Source: Gottfriedia sp049568075
Lineage (GTDB): Bacteria; Bacillota; Bacilli; Bacillales; Bacillaceae_G
Strand: one strand, 5' to 3'
Assembly (NCBI GenBank): GCA_049568075.1
Contig: CP144911.1
Length of the DNA stretch: 64,000 nucleotides
Both the position numbers and the translations under genes were made by a program. The notes beneath the pieces are model-generated. The model was not told the origin of the DNA and made no database searches. It saw only the letters and a program-made list of their open reading frames with translations. Of this stretch, positions 15,851-24,605 are shown piece by piece. How positions within the stretch are numbered: the stretch's first letter is position 1; every line of letters starts with the position of its first letter.

Positions 15851-16936
15851 ATGACTTTTAACAAAGTACAAAATGCAACGACTGAAATTTTCGAAAGAAC
15901 ACTAACTTATGATTTATACACTGATCCAAAGGTTTTAGAGCAAGAGCAAGAAAAGATCTTTTCAAAGTCTTGGCAGTTAGTTGGACATATTAGTCAATTA
16001 GAAAATGTAGGGGATTTCTTTACAGCTGAAGTAGCTGGTGAACCGATTCTTGTAACACGCGATAAGAATGAGGTTATTCAAGCTTTTTATAATGTTTGTC
16101 CACATAGAGCAACTAAGCTAGAGAAAAATGAAAGTGGAAATAAAAAAATTCTACAATGTGCTTACCATGGATGGACTTTCCATTTAGATGGTAAATTAAA
16201 TAAAGCTCCTAATTTTAGAGGAGAAGATCTAGCTTGTGTATCAAATGCTTGTTTACGTTCTGTAAGGATGGAAATTGCTGAGTCATTTATTTTCGTTAAT
16301 TTAGATGATCAGGCTACGTCATTGATTGAGACATACGGTGACTTTTTTGAAAAGCTAAGTAAATTTTCTTTTTTAAGTGAATTAAAAAGAACGAGCAGTA
16401 AATCTAGAATTATTAAAGCGAACTGGAAAGCATTTATTGATAATTATTTAGAATGTGATCACTGTCATGTAGCTCACCCAAGCTTTGTTGCTACGTTAGA
16501 TATGAAGGACTATCAAATTATTACATGTCAAAATTATTCTGTTCAAGGATCGGTTGTGAAAGCGAATAAGAAAATGGGTTCATTAGATTTTAATGAAGTA
16601 GAAATGCAAGGTGGCACGTTCTATTGGTTATGGCCAAATTTAATGATGACTATTTATCCAGGCCCAGGAAATATTGCTACGATCCAAATGGTCCCTATCG
16701 ATCATGAGACAACTCTTGGAATCTACACATACTACTTTAGAGATGAAAATTTAACACAAGAAGAAAAAGACTTAGTTGAATTTGCTGAAGTAGTACGAAA
16801 TGAAGATGTTGAGCTAGTTGAATTAGAACAAGTTGGATTCCGTTCACGAGCATTTAATAAAGGCTTTTATTCATCTTCAGAGAAAGCAATTGTTCAGTTC
16901 CATGAGACTGTCCTAAGGGCACTGGAGGAAGAATGA
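15851..16936 (+). CDS. Rieske non-heme iron oxygenase, CntA/carnitine-monooxygenase-like alpha subunit
   Basis: A 361-residue Rieske oxygenase. The [2Fe-2S] site is Cys83-x-His85 and Cys103-x2-His106 (CPHRAT, CAYHGW). The mononuclear iron site is in NYLECDHCHVAHP: His204 and His209, with Glu201 as the residue bridging the two centres. A bridging Glu instead of the usual Asp, and the same spacings, are as reported for carnitine monooxygenase CntA. Further down, NEDVELVELEQ supplies the third carboxylate. It overlaps the aldehyde dehydrogenase gene by four bases. Substrate is inferred from context as carnitine or a similar trimethylammonium compound. No reductase (CntB) gene is in the window, so electrons must come from elsewhere. 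Confidence 0.85.
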   Translation: MTFNKVQNATTEIFERTLTYDLYTDPKVLEQEQEKIFSKSWQLVGHISQLENVGDFFTAEVAGEPILVTRDKNEVIQAFYNVCPHRATKLEKNESGNKKILQCAYHGWTFHLDGKLNKAPNFRGEDLACVSNACLRSVRMEIAESFIFVNLDDQATSLIETYGDFFEKLSKFSFLSELKRTSSKSRIIKANWKAFIDNYLECDHCHVAHPSFVATLDMKDYQIITCQNYSVQGSVVKANKKMGSLDFNEVEMQGGTFYWLWPNLMMTIYPGPGNIATIQMVPIDHETTLGIYTYYFRDENLTQEEKDLVEFAEVVRNEDVELVELEQVGFRSRAFNKGFYSSSEKAIVQFHETVLRALEEE

Positions 16937-18384
16937 TGATCAACAAAATAAGTCCGATAAAAAAATATTTATTTATTAATGGAGAAGAAGTAGAAACAAA
17001 AGAGTATTCAAACTTGTATTCTCCTTATACTAGAGAAGTAATATCAGAGATTGCTGTTGCAACTAAAGAACAAACAGAACTGGCAATTGAAGCAGCATAT
17101 CAATCAAAAGATGAGTTTGCTAGAGTTCCAGCATTTGAGAGAGCACAAATTCTTGAAAATGTCGTTCAGTTATTAAAAGAAAATTTTAATGAAGCTGCTG
17201 AAATAATTACAAAGGAAACTGCGAAACCAATAATGTTTTCAAGGGGAGAAGTAACAAGAACAATAGAAACATATAAATTTGCAGCGGAGGAAGCAAAGCG
17301 AATCCATGGAGAAACAATTCCATTCGATGCTGCTTCTGGTGGTATAGGAAGAGTAGGATATACAGTAAGAAATCCGATTGGTGTAATTGGAGCAATTACT
17401 CCGTTTAATTTTCCTATGAATCTAGTAGCTCATAAAGTTGGGCCAGCTATTGCGTCGGGAAATACAGTTGTTTTAAAACCAGCATCTCAAACGCCACTTT
17501 CAGCACTTTTTATTGCTAAGCTATTCAAGCAAGCTGGCTTACCAGACGGTGTATTGAATGTTGTAACGGGTCCAGGTCGCACGGTAGGCGACACGATTGT
17601 AGAAGATGACCGAGTAAACATGATTACATTTACCGGGAGTACTAGTGTTGGGATTAATATTAGAAGTAAAGCAAAGCTTAAGAAAACAACGCTTGAACTT
17701 GGATCCAACGCTGCCGTCATTATTGATAAAAATATTAATGTCGATGAAATTATTGATCGCTGTATAATGGGTGCTTTTTCAAATCAAGGTCAAGTCTGTA
17801 TCTCATTGCAGAGAATTTTTGTTCATGAAGAGATTTATGATGAGTTTACTTACAGATTCGTAGAGGCAACTAAGAAATTAAAACTTGGTAATCCATTTGA
17901 CCAAGAAACCTATCTATCTTCATTAATTTCACCGGACGAATTAGATCGAACGTTAAACTGGATTGAAGAGGCAAAACAAAGCAATGCAACTATTCTTGCG
18001 GGTGGTAAAACCCAAGGGAATATATTAGAGCCTACAATAATTGCTGATTGTACATCTAGATTAAAAGTTTCATGTCAGGAAGTTTTCGCTCCAATTGTAA
18101 CGGTTAACAAAGTGAAATCGATTCAGGAAGCTATCTCTAAAGTAAATAATTCACGCTATGGATTACAGGCTGGAATTTATACGGAAAGTGTATCGAATGC
18201 ATTACTCGCAACAAATGAACTTCATGTAGGTGCAGTCATCATTAATGATATCCCAACATTTAGAGTGGATAATATGCCATATGGTGGTGTAAAGGAAAGT
18301 GGTACTGGAAGAGAAGGTATAAAGTTTGCAGTTGAAGAAATGACAGAGTTGAAGCTAATTGTCTGGAATCAAAACAGAATTTAG
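16933..18384 (+). CDS. NAD(P)-dependent aldehyde dehydrogenase
   Basis: 483 residues of the ALDH superfamily, with the general base Glu255 in LELGSNAA, nucleophile Cys289 in NQGQVCIS, the ITPFNFPMNLVAHK substrate/cofactor loop, and the conserved C-terminal GGVKESGTGREG. It starts at ATG 16933 or the adjacent 16936, inside the stop of the oxygenase gene, with GGAGGAAG upstream. In the inferred pathway it oxidises the semialdehyde released by the oxygenase (malic semialdehyde if carnitine is the substrate) to D-malate. The specificity cannot be read from sequence. Confidence 0.88.
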   Translation: MMINKISPIKKYLFINGEEVETKEYSNLYSPYTREVISEIAVATKEQTELAIEAAYQSKDEFARVPAFERAQILENVVQLLKENFNEAAEIITKETAKPIMFSRGEVTRTIETYKFAAEEAKRIHGETIPFDAASGGIGRVGYTVRNPIGVIGAITPFNFPMNLVAHKVGPAIASGNTVVLKPASQTPLSALFIAKLFKQAGLPDGVLNVVTGPGRTVGDTIVEDDRVNMITFTGSTSVGINIRSKAKLKKTTLELGSNAAVIIDKNINVDEIIDRCIMGAFSNQGQVCISLQRIFVHEEIYDEFTYRFVEATKKLKLGNPFDQETYLSSLISPDELDRTLNWIEEAKQSNATILAGGKTQGNILEPTIIADCTSRLKVSCQEVFAPIVTVNKVKSIQEAISKVNNSRYGLQAGIYTESVSNALLATNELHVGAVIINDIPTFRVDNMPYGGVKESGTGREGIKFAVEEMTELKLIVWNQNRI

Positions 18385-18402
18385 TAAGGTAGGAGATAGA
18401 GT

Positions 18403-19497
18403 ATGAAAACACATAAAATAGCAGTTATTCCAGGGGATGGAATTGGACCGGAAGTGATTAATGAAGGCGTGAAAGTATTAAATAAAATAGCTAGTCTCGA
18501 TGATTCATTTGAATTCGAATTTACGTCTTTTCCTTGGGGCTGTGAATACTATGCACGATACGGAAAAATGATGGATGATGATGGAATTGACAGATTAAAA
18601 GAGTTTGAAGCAATTTATTTAGGAGCTGTCGGATTTCCTGGTGTACCTGATCATATCTCATTGTGGGACTTGCTATTAAAAATTCGAAAAAGCTTTGATC
18701 AATATGTAAATATACGTCCTGTTACTCTATTAAAAGGGGCACCGTGCCCTCTAAGTAATATGAAAACCGAAGATATTAATATGTTATTTATCCGAGAGAA
18801 TACAGAGGGGGAATATGCAGGAGCTGGTGATTGGCTTTATAAAGGAAAAGAACATGAAGTGGTTTTACAAAATAGTGTCTTTTCTCGAAAAGGTACGGAG
18901 CGAATCATACGATATGCTTTTGAAGTAGCCCTTAAACAAGGGAAAACATTAACAAGTATTAGTAAAGGTAATGCCTTAAATTACTCAATGGTTTTTTGGG
19001 ATCAAATATTTGAAGAAGTGAGTAAAGAGTATCCTTCGGTAAAAACATACTCTTATCTTGTTGATGCAGCTGCTATGCTTATGATTAAAGATCCGAAACG
19101 ATTTGAGGTAGTAGTGACTTCTAATTTATTTGGTGATATTTTAACTGATTTAGGTGCGGCCATCGCAGGAGGCTTAGGTCTTGCAGCTGGAGCAAACATA
19201 AATCCAGAGAGAGAATATCCATCAATGTTTGAACCGATTCATGGTTCAGCACCCGATATATCTGGAAAACAGTTATCGAATCCACTTGCAGCAATTTGGT
19301 CAGCAAGCCAATTGCTCGATTATTTAGGGTATGAGCAGTATGGTAAGGTAATTCTTACTGCAATTGAAGAATTATTAATTGAAAAAAAATTCTTAACGCC
19401 TGATTTAGGTGGGGTATCATCTACATCAGAAGTTGGAGACCGTATCGTTGAAATAGTTGCTTCAAAAATGAATGTTTTTCAGACTCAAAAAAATTAA
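18403..19497 (+). CDS. Tartrate/D-malate dehydrogenase (decarboxylating, isopropylmalate dehydrogenase family)
   Basis: 364 residues of the beta-decarboxylating dehydrogenase family, closest in look to YcsA/TtuC/DmlA rather than LeuB. It opens with IAVIPGDGIGPEV and contains SLWDLLLKIRKSFDQYVNIRPV, FIRENTEGEY (substrate loop), the metal-binding Asp stretch NLFGDILTDLGAAI, and EPIHGSAPDI for NAD. It would convert D-malate to pyruvate and CO2 with NAD. It is third in the sigma-54 operon (GTAGGAGA ribosome site), making a coherent oxygenase-dehydrogenase-decarboxylase route. Confidence 0.87.
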   Translation: MKTHKIAVIPGDGIGPEVINEGVKVLNKIASLDDSFEFEFTSFPWGCEYYARYGKMMDDDGIDRLKEFEAIYLGAVGFPGVPDHISLWDLLLKIRKSFDQYVNIRPVTLLKGAPCPLSNMKTEDINMLFIRENTEGEYAGAGDWLYKGKEHEVVLQNSVFSRKGTERIIRYAFEVALKQGKTLTSISKGNALNYSMVFWDQIFEEVSKEYPSVKTYSYLVDAAAMLMIKDPKRFEVVVTSNLFGDILTDLGAAIAGGLGLAAGANINPEREYPSMFEPIHGSAPDISGKQLSNPLAAIWSASQLLDYLGYEQYGKVILTAIEELLIEKKFLTPDLGGVSSTSEVGDRIVEIVASKMNVFQTQKN

Positions 19498-19521
19498 TAA
19501 GGCGTATTGGTTTCTAAAATT

Positions 19522-19556
19522 AAAAGGGAAATACCACAGAAGTATCTCCCTTTTTA
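19522..19556. terminator. Bidirectional terminator between the operon and its convergent regulator
   Basis: AAAGGGAAATAC / GTATCTCCCTTT stem with one mismatch, T run on both sides. Confidence 0.8.
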
Positions 19557-19572
19557 TTTCACCTTTGTAAAT

Positions 19573-20934
19573 CTACTCGTTTTTACAATATTTTTGGATT
19601 AATTTGTTAGCTTTTGTTTGACTTAATCCGAGATCCTTTGCAACTTTTCGAGAGCTTTTATGAATCTTGTAAGATTCGATAATCATTTTTTTCTCAGTTT
19701 CTTCTAAAATATTTTCTAATGAATTTTCCTCTTGGATGGTGATTGTACAATCATTAGGAATTAATTGTGATGGCAAGTCAGATAATCGGATGACCGATTC
19801 GCTAGTTATAACAAGTCTCTCAATGATATTTTCAAGTTGCCTAATATTACCTGGCCATTGAAAAGCTTCAAAAGTATTTTTTACACTTGGTGAAAACGAC
19901 CGGTCAACTTTGTATTTATGATTGAACTTAGTTAAGAAATGATTAGCTAATAAGGGAATATCTTGTTTTCTGTTTCTAAGTGGCGGAATTTGAATATCAA
20001 TTACATTTAATCGGTAAAATAAATCTTCTCTAAACTGCTTTGATTTTACCATTTCTAGGAGATTACGGTTCGTCGCTGTAATAATACGAACGTCGACCTT
20101 TTTTAATTCTCTGCCTCCTACTGAAAAAAAGCTACGATCTTGTAATACTTGGAGTAGTTTCGCTTGAAATTTTAAGGAAATTTCTCCAATTTCGTCTAAA
20201 AAAATTGTTCCTTCATTTGCAGTTTCGAGTAAGCCGATTTTTCCATTCTTTAAGGCACCTGTGAATGCACCAGTAGCATACCCGAACAGCTCAGATTCCA
20301 ATAGGTCTTCTGGGATAGCAGCACAATTAATGGCAAGAAAAGGACCGTTTTTCCGGTTACTTAAATCATGAATATATTTCGCTAATACACCTTTTCCAGT
20401 TCCAGATTCACCTTGAATTAAAATATTTGTATCAACGGGAGCAACCTTTTTACAAAAATCAACGATAGTCGTCATTTCATCATCAATTGTTAAAATTCCA
20501 TTTGAATTAAATTCTTCTCTCGAATCTACCATTTCATGAATGTTATTATGAATAATAGATATATAGTTTTTTTCGCGAGATGTAATGAAAATGAAATCCA
20601 ATTTTTTATTGATCGGATTGAATATTGGAATGGCAGTTGTGACTAATTCTTTACCAGTATGTGTGGTTTGGTTAATTGTGACGGTATTATTTTTCTCTAA
20701 AACAATTGGAATGATTGATGGGGTCCAATACCCTTTTTCCAAAAAAATATCATTATGTTTTCCTATGATTTCGTTTTGACGTAAACCATAATGTTGTTCA
20801 CACATTTTATTAACATAAATGATTTCAAGATCTCTGTTTAAAATATAAATTTCATCAGAAGAATAGTTTAAAATGTTTAACAACACTTCTTTATCGAATT
20901 CTAGTATTTCTGAAAGATTAGAATAACTGTTCAT
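19573..20934 (-). CDS. Sigma-54-dependent transcriptional activator (PAS-AAA+-Fis HTH)
   Basis: 453 residues. An N-terminal PAS domain (about 15-125; DEIYILNRDLEIIYVNK) senses a signal; the AAA+ domain (about 150-375) has Walker A GESGTGKG (Lys181), the sigma-54 contact loop GAFTGA, Walker B FLDEIGEI, and an R-finger region; a Fis-type HTH closes the protein (KVAKDLGLSQTKANKLIQKY). The architecture resembles RocR/BkdR-type activators of Bacillus. It is convergent with the catabolic operon and divergent from the transporter genes. The start has AAAGGAGC upstream, and a cre site sits just above that, so carbon catabolite repression is likely. Confidence 0.93.
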   Translation of the reverse strand: MNSYSNLSEILEFDKEVLLNILNYSSDEIYILNRDLEIIYVNKMCEQHYGLRQNEIIGKHNDIFLEKGYWTPSIIPIVLEKNNTVTINQTTHTGKELVTTAIPIFNPINKKLDFIFITSREKNYISIIHNNIHEMVDSREEFNSNGILTIDDEMTTIVDFCKKVAPVDTNILIQGESGTGKGVLAKYIHDLSNRKNGPFLAINCAAIPEDLLESELFGYATGAFTGALKNGKIGLLETANEGTIFLDEIGEISLKFQAKLLQVLQDRSFFSVGGRELKKVDVRIITATNRNLLEMVKSKQFREDLFYRLNVIDIQIPPLRNRKQDIPLLANHFLTKFNHKYKVDRSFSPSVKNTFEAFQWPGNIRQLENIIERLVITSESVIRLSDLPSQLIPNDCTITIQEENSLENILEETEKKMIIESYKIHKSSRKVAKDLGLSQTKANKLIQKYCKNE

Positions 20935-20947
20935 AATGTATGCTCCT

Positions 20948-20961
20948 TTTTAAGCGCTTAC
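20948..20961 (-). promoter_or_regulatory. Catabolite-responsive element (cre) in the activator leader
   Basis: On the minus strand TGTAAGCGCTTAAA fits the CcpA cre consensus TGWNANCGNTNWCA except at position 13. It lies directly upstream of the ribosome site of the activator gene, where CcpA would block elongation, and within the divergent promoter region of the transporter genes. Confidence 0.7.
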
Positions 20962-21072
20962 AATAAGAGGCTAATATTTTATTATTTTATAAAACGAGTT
21001 TAACATAAGTCTACAAATTATTAACAGAATTTTTTAAAAAATCAACTTATTGAAAGGTAAGGGGGAAATAGA

Positions 21073-21261
21073 ATGAAATATTTTGCAATTTTTTTAACTA
21101 TCTTTGCTTTCATAGGATCATTAAGTATTGTGAATCGGGTAGAGCCTTACATATTAGGATTACCGTTTATTGTATTTTGGTCAGCGAGTTGGTTAGTCAT
21201 CACATCTGTCTGCCTTTTTATTAGTAATGCAATTTTAGAGAAGCAGGAGGAAAATCAATGA
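21073..21261 (+). CDS. DUF3311-type small membrane subunit of an SSS transporter (YhjC-like)
   Basis: 62 residues with two hydrophobic spans (about 4-20 and 28-52) joined by a short loop containing RVEPYILGLPF, typical of DUF3311 proteins. Such proteins are nearly always encoded just before a sodium:solute symporter, as with YhjC/YhjB in B. subtilis. Here the stop overlaps the symporter start in an ATGA junction. It probably assists or stabilises the permease. Confidence 0.82.
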   Translation: MKYFAIFLTIFAFIGSLSIVNRVEPYILGLPFIVFWSASWLVITSVCLFISNAILEKQEENQ

Positions 21262-22733
21262 GCATTCTATTAATTGGAATTACGTTTCTGTTAGCACTTT
21301 TTTTAGGTATACGTGCCCAAAGAGGAAGAGAAATGAAATTGGAATCATGGGTAGTAGGAGATCGAAATTTTGGTAGTATTATTATGTTTGTCCTAATGGC
21401 TGGTGAAATGTTTACAACGTTTATTTTCCTAGGTGCTAGTAGTGCATCATATTCAATGGGAGGCCCAGTAATCTATATTTTCTGTGCTGTTACTTATATT
21501 ATTCCATTTTGGATCTTACCTCATATTTGGCGTTATGCGAAAAAGCATAATTTATTAACTCAACCAGATTTCTTTGTTAAAAAATATAATAGTAAATCTT
21601 TAGGACTGATAGTTGCAATAGTTGGAGTAGTTTCCATTATTCCATATATGGTACTTCAATTAAATGGTATAAAAATTATTGTATCTGAGGCTTCATACGG
21701 CGCTATTTCTCCAAATTTAGCAGTATGGATTGGTGTAATTGTTGTGACGATCTTTGTTTATATCTCAGGAATTCATGGTTCAGCATTCACTGCTATATTA
21801 AAAGATATTTTGATGCTCATAACGATTTTGTTTTTAGGGATCTATTTACCTTTACATTATTACGGCGGTGTAGAACCGATGTTTAGAACATTAGATGCAG
21901 CTAAGCCTGGTTTCTTATTACTACCTAAGTCTGGTTATAGTATTTCTTGGTATGTGTCAGTTTGTTTAATTATTGCGCTCGGTCAATATATGTGGCCACA
22001 TGTTTTCGGTGCGAGTTTATCATCAAAAGATTCAAAAACATTACGTAAAAATGCAGCACTAATACCTCTTTATCAAATTCTGATGGTTTTTATTCTTTTT
22101 ATTGGTTTTACTGCACTTTTACAGATGCCACATATTCCAGGTGGACGAACTGATTTAGTTTTATTCGAAATTGCTAAAGCGACACTTCCACCTTGGTTTA
22201 TTGGTGTAATTGGTTCAGCTGGTCTACTTGCAGCGTTAGTTCCTAGTTCATTGTTATTATTAACGGCTTCAACATTACTTTCTAAAAATATTTATAAAGT
22301 AATAAAACCAGATACAAATGAAGCGAAATTAGCTGGACTTACAAGAATCTTAGTTCCGATCATCGCTTTAATAGCATTATTGTTTACGTTCTATGGTGGT
22401 AAGACAATGCTTTCTCTTTTATTGATGGCATATAGCTTTGTCTTACAACTGTTCCCTGCATTAATTGTTACGTTCTTAAAACGTAATCCGGTTACAAAAA
22501 TTGGAGCAGTAGCAGGAATACTAGCTGGACTTACTGCAGTTGCATACGTAACAATAAAAAATACAACATTTGGGACATTATTCCCACATGCACCTCAATT
22601 TTTAAAAGATTTAGATTCAGGATTTATTGCATTTACGATTAATATCGTCTTTATGTTTGGAGCTAGTGGAATTGTTTATTTAGTAAAAATAAGACCAAGA
22701 GTAGGTCAAAAAGCTATAAAGGAACAATGGTGA
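21258..22733 (+). CDS. Sodium:solute symporter family permease (YhjB-like)
   Basis: 491 residues with about 13 membrane spans and the SSS-family features: an N-terminal GIRAQRGREMKLESWVVGDRNFG, then a GEMFTTFIFLGASSASYSMG span and TAILKDILM helix. Paired with the DUF3311 subunit and placed between the sigma-54 activator and the esterase, it most likely imports the substrate of the oxygenase pathway. Known bacterial carnitine importers are mostly BCCT or ABC types, so an SSS importer would be a variation; alternatively it carries a C4 acid. Confidence 0.88.
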   Translation: MSILLIGITFLLALFLGIRAQRGREMKLESWVVGDRNFGSIIMFVLMAGEMFTTFIFLGASSASYSMGGPVIYIFCAVTYIIPFWILPHIWRYAKKHNLLTQPDFFVKKYNSKSLGLIVAIVGVVSIIPYMVLQLNGIKIIVSEASYGAISPNLAVWIGVIVVTIFVYISGIHGSAFTAILKDILMLITILFLGIYLPLHYYGGVEPMFRTLDAAKPGFLLLPKSGYSISWYVSVCLIIALGQYMWPHVFGASLSSKDSKTLRKNAALIPLYQILMVFILFIGFTALLQMPHIPGGRTDLVLFEIAKATLPPWFIGVIGSAGLLAALVPSSLLLLTASTLLSKNIYKVIKPDTNEAKLAGLTRILVPIIALIALLFTFYGGKTMLSLLLMAYSFVLQLFPALIVTFLKRNPVTKIGAVAGILAGLTAVAYVTIKNTTFGTLFPHAPQFLKDLDSGFIAFTINIVFMFGASGIVYLVKIRPRVGQKAIKEQW

Positions 22734-22738
22734 GAAAG

Positions 22739-23335
22739 ATGAAAATAGTATGTATAGGTGATAGTCTTACAGAAGGTTTAGGAATATCAAAAGTTGATGC
22801 ATGGCCAACTATTCTTCAAAACGAATTATCAGTCGAGATTATTAATAAAGGAATCTCAGGTGATACAAGTACTGGTATGCTATCACGATTCTACCATGAT
22901 GTTGTATTAAACAATCCATCACATGTAATTATTTGTGCAGGTGGGAATGATTTATGGTGGGATGTTGAAATAAAATATATACTTTCAAATATCTATTCAA
23001 TGGTAAAACAAGCAATTCACAATGGTATTCAACCTATTGTAGCAATCCATCCACCAATTCACATAGATCATATCAAACATGAAGAAGTGTGGGAACCGTT
23101 TTCTGGTTATGAAACATTCTTGCTGAAGGCACAAGAGTTAGCAAATCGAATCGAGCAAATGGTAAAAGTAAATCAATTTAAACTTATTGATTTTCGAATT
23201 CCATTTCAACATCATCAGAATCTAAAATCAAAGTTTTTTGAAGGCACTGATGGAGTACATCCAAACGAACTTGGACATAGTGCATTAGCCAAAAAAGCAT
23301 ATCAAACGATTATAGGGTTAAGTAACGAGTGGTAA
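22739..23335 (+). CDS. SGNH/GDSL-family esterase or lipase
   Basis: 198 residues from ATG 22739 (GGTGAG six bases upstream; an in-frame ATG at 22727 is also possible). Block I GDSLTEG with the nucleophilic Ser, block II GDTSTG, block III GGNDLWW with Asn, and block V DGVHPNELGH with the catalytic Asp-His are all visible. There is no signal peptide, so it is cytosolic. Its position after the symporter suggests it may release the pathway substrate from an imported ester (for example an acylated amine), which is inference. Confidence 0.85.
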   Translation: MKIVCIGDSLTEGLGISKVDAWPTILQNELSVEIINKGISGDTSTGMLSRFYHDVVLNNPSHVIICAGGNDLWWDVEIKYILSNIYSMVKQAIHNGIQPIVAIHPPIHIDHIKHEEVWEPFSGYETFLLKAQELANRIEQMVKVNQFKLIDFRIPFQHHQNLKSKFFEGTDGVHPNELGHSALAKKAYQTIIGLSNEW

Positions 23336-23348
23336 AAAGATTCAAATG

Positions 23349-23380
23349 AACGGATAGCAAAGATAAGCTATCCGTTTTTA
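23349..23380 (+). terminator. Terminator of the transporter/esterase unit
   Basis: 10-bp stem AACGGATAGC / GCTATCCGTT followed by TTTT. Confidence 0.9.
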
Positions 23381-23838
23381 ATCTTGGAAAAAAGGGCTTT
23401 AAAGAGCTTACAGCCTGGTATTAAAAAATGCCCCATCACAAGGAGGACATTTTAGGTCAAAAGACATTTTTCAACCGCAGAGTAAACCACCCCTTCTCAT
23501 GTGTGGTGATAAGGAATCTTATATACATTGCAGTGATTCGGGTTTTCCGCCAATTTGAATATTAAACTGTTAACAGATTAAACGATGATTCTACCAATTA
23601 AAAAATAAATTCAATTTTATTGAAGTGAGTTAATCGTAATTCAAAGCGTTTTTAAGAAAATCTTCATAGTAATTATTAGTTAACATAAAAATTAGATTAA
23701 CTTTACAAAAGGTCAATAATTCTGATTTAAAATTATATGTAATTTTTATATGACTTTATCATAATTTCTTACGCAAGAAGGATTTCAAATAATTAGTAAA
23801 TTGATAAATAAAAGCTAATAGATATGACTGCTAAATAT
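23381..23838. other. Intergenic stretch without a supported gene
   Basis: About 460 bases. The first 150 are richer in G and C than the flanks and on the minus strand contain a 19-codon frame with CPPC, too short to call. The remainder is very AT-rich with many stops. It may hold debris of a lost gene; nothing definite is seen. Confidence 0.4.
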
Positions 23839-23871
23839 AGTTCAAGAACACAAATGTTCTTGAACTTTTTG
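23839..23871 (+). terminator. Strong orphan terminator
   Basis: Perfect 12-bp stem AGTTCAAGAACA / TGTTCTTGAACT around CAAA, followed by TTTTT. No intact gene precedes it, which supports loss of a gene from 23381-23838. Confidence 0.85.
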
Positions 23872-23900
23872 TGTTTATGACGATGTTGAGGATATAATAA

Positions 23901-24131
23901 ATATTTCAGGTAGAGCTAATTTGGATTGGAACTTTAACGATCAATCTAACAAATGGTTATATTCCAACTGATGACGCTGTTATTGTTAAATATAATCATT
24001 TAGCGAGTGGAAGCAAGTTTGATGATGTGGTTATATTAGGATTGCCTTCAGGCTATAAAACTACGACTATATATAAAAAAGATCAACTTCTCTTAAAGAT
24101 TATTAAACCTAACAAGCAAACAATAAAATAA
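23901..24131 (+). pseudogene. Coding remnant without a start codon (unknown family)
   Basis: An open frame of 76 codons with protein-like composition (TLTINLTNGYIPTDD, LGLPSGYKTTTIYKK) ends at TAA 24131. It has no usable start. Just upstream a second frame also looks coding (DDVEDIINISGRANLDWNF) and stops within the first, as expected for one gene broken by a frameshift. The family is not recognised. Confidence 0.45.
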
Positions 24132-24167
24132 AGTACAAAGTAGCGCAATTGAAAGCAAGCAACTAAG

Positions 24168-24197
24168 AAGGACTGTCTAATTTTGACAGTCCTTTTA
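24168..24197. terminator. Bidirectional terminator
   Basis: 10-bp stem AAGGACTGTC / GACAGTCCTT with T run. It serves the remnant on the plus strand and the small gene at 24225 on the minus strand. Confidence 0.88.
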
Positions 24198-24224
24198 GGT
24201 TCTAATAAAAGTTATGGTATCATT

Positions 24225-24467
24225 TTAATTAACTGTATCAATTGCTTTTAGTTCATAAAGCATATAAGTATTTTTATTTTTCCATTCGATTTTCTGTATA
24301 ACAGCTACTCCAAAAGGTTTTTCATCATTCTTTCTTGTGACATTGATTGGTGTGTCAATAGGATATACATGGTATCCGGTTTGCTCTAGCGTGAATAGAT
24401 TGTTTTCGTGTCTAACGGCGTGATCGTTCGTTACAATTAACCAATTAAATTCAAAAGGCATACTCAT
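24225..24467 (-). CDS. Small conserved protein, DUF2584-like
   Basis: 80 residues, soluble, beginning MSMPFEFNWLIVTND and containing YPIDTPINVTRK and AVIQKIEW. This order recalls the Bacillus DUF2584 family, a short mostly-beta protein of unknown role; I am only moderately sure of the name. ATG 24467 is preceded by AAGGAG at ten bases. It stands alone with its own terminator. Confidence 0.6.
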   Translation of the reverse strand: MSMPFEFNWLIVTNDHAVRHENNLFTLEQTGYHVYPIDTPINVTRKNDEKPFGVAVIQKIEWKNKNTYMLYELKAIDTVN

Positions 24468-24605
24468 ATTTTGAAAACTCCTTAAATTGAATAGTAGAAT
24501 ATTTTATATAGAAAAGATTAATCACTTAAAAATATCTTAATATATTTTTGTTCTGAACACAAAAGTGGGGTTGTATAAAATTTTATAAGATAGCAGGGAT
24601 TCTCA

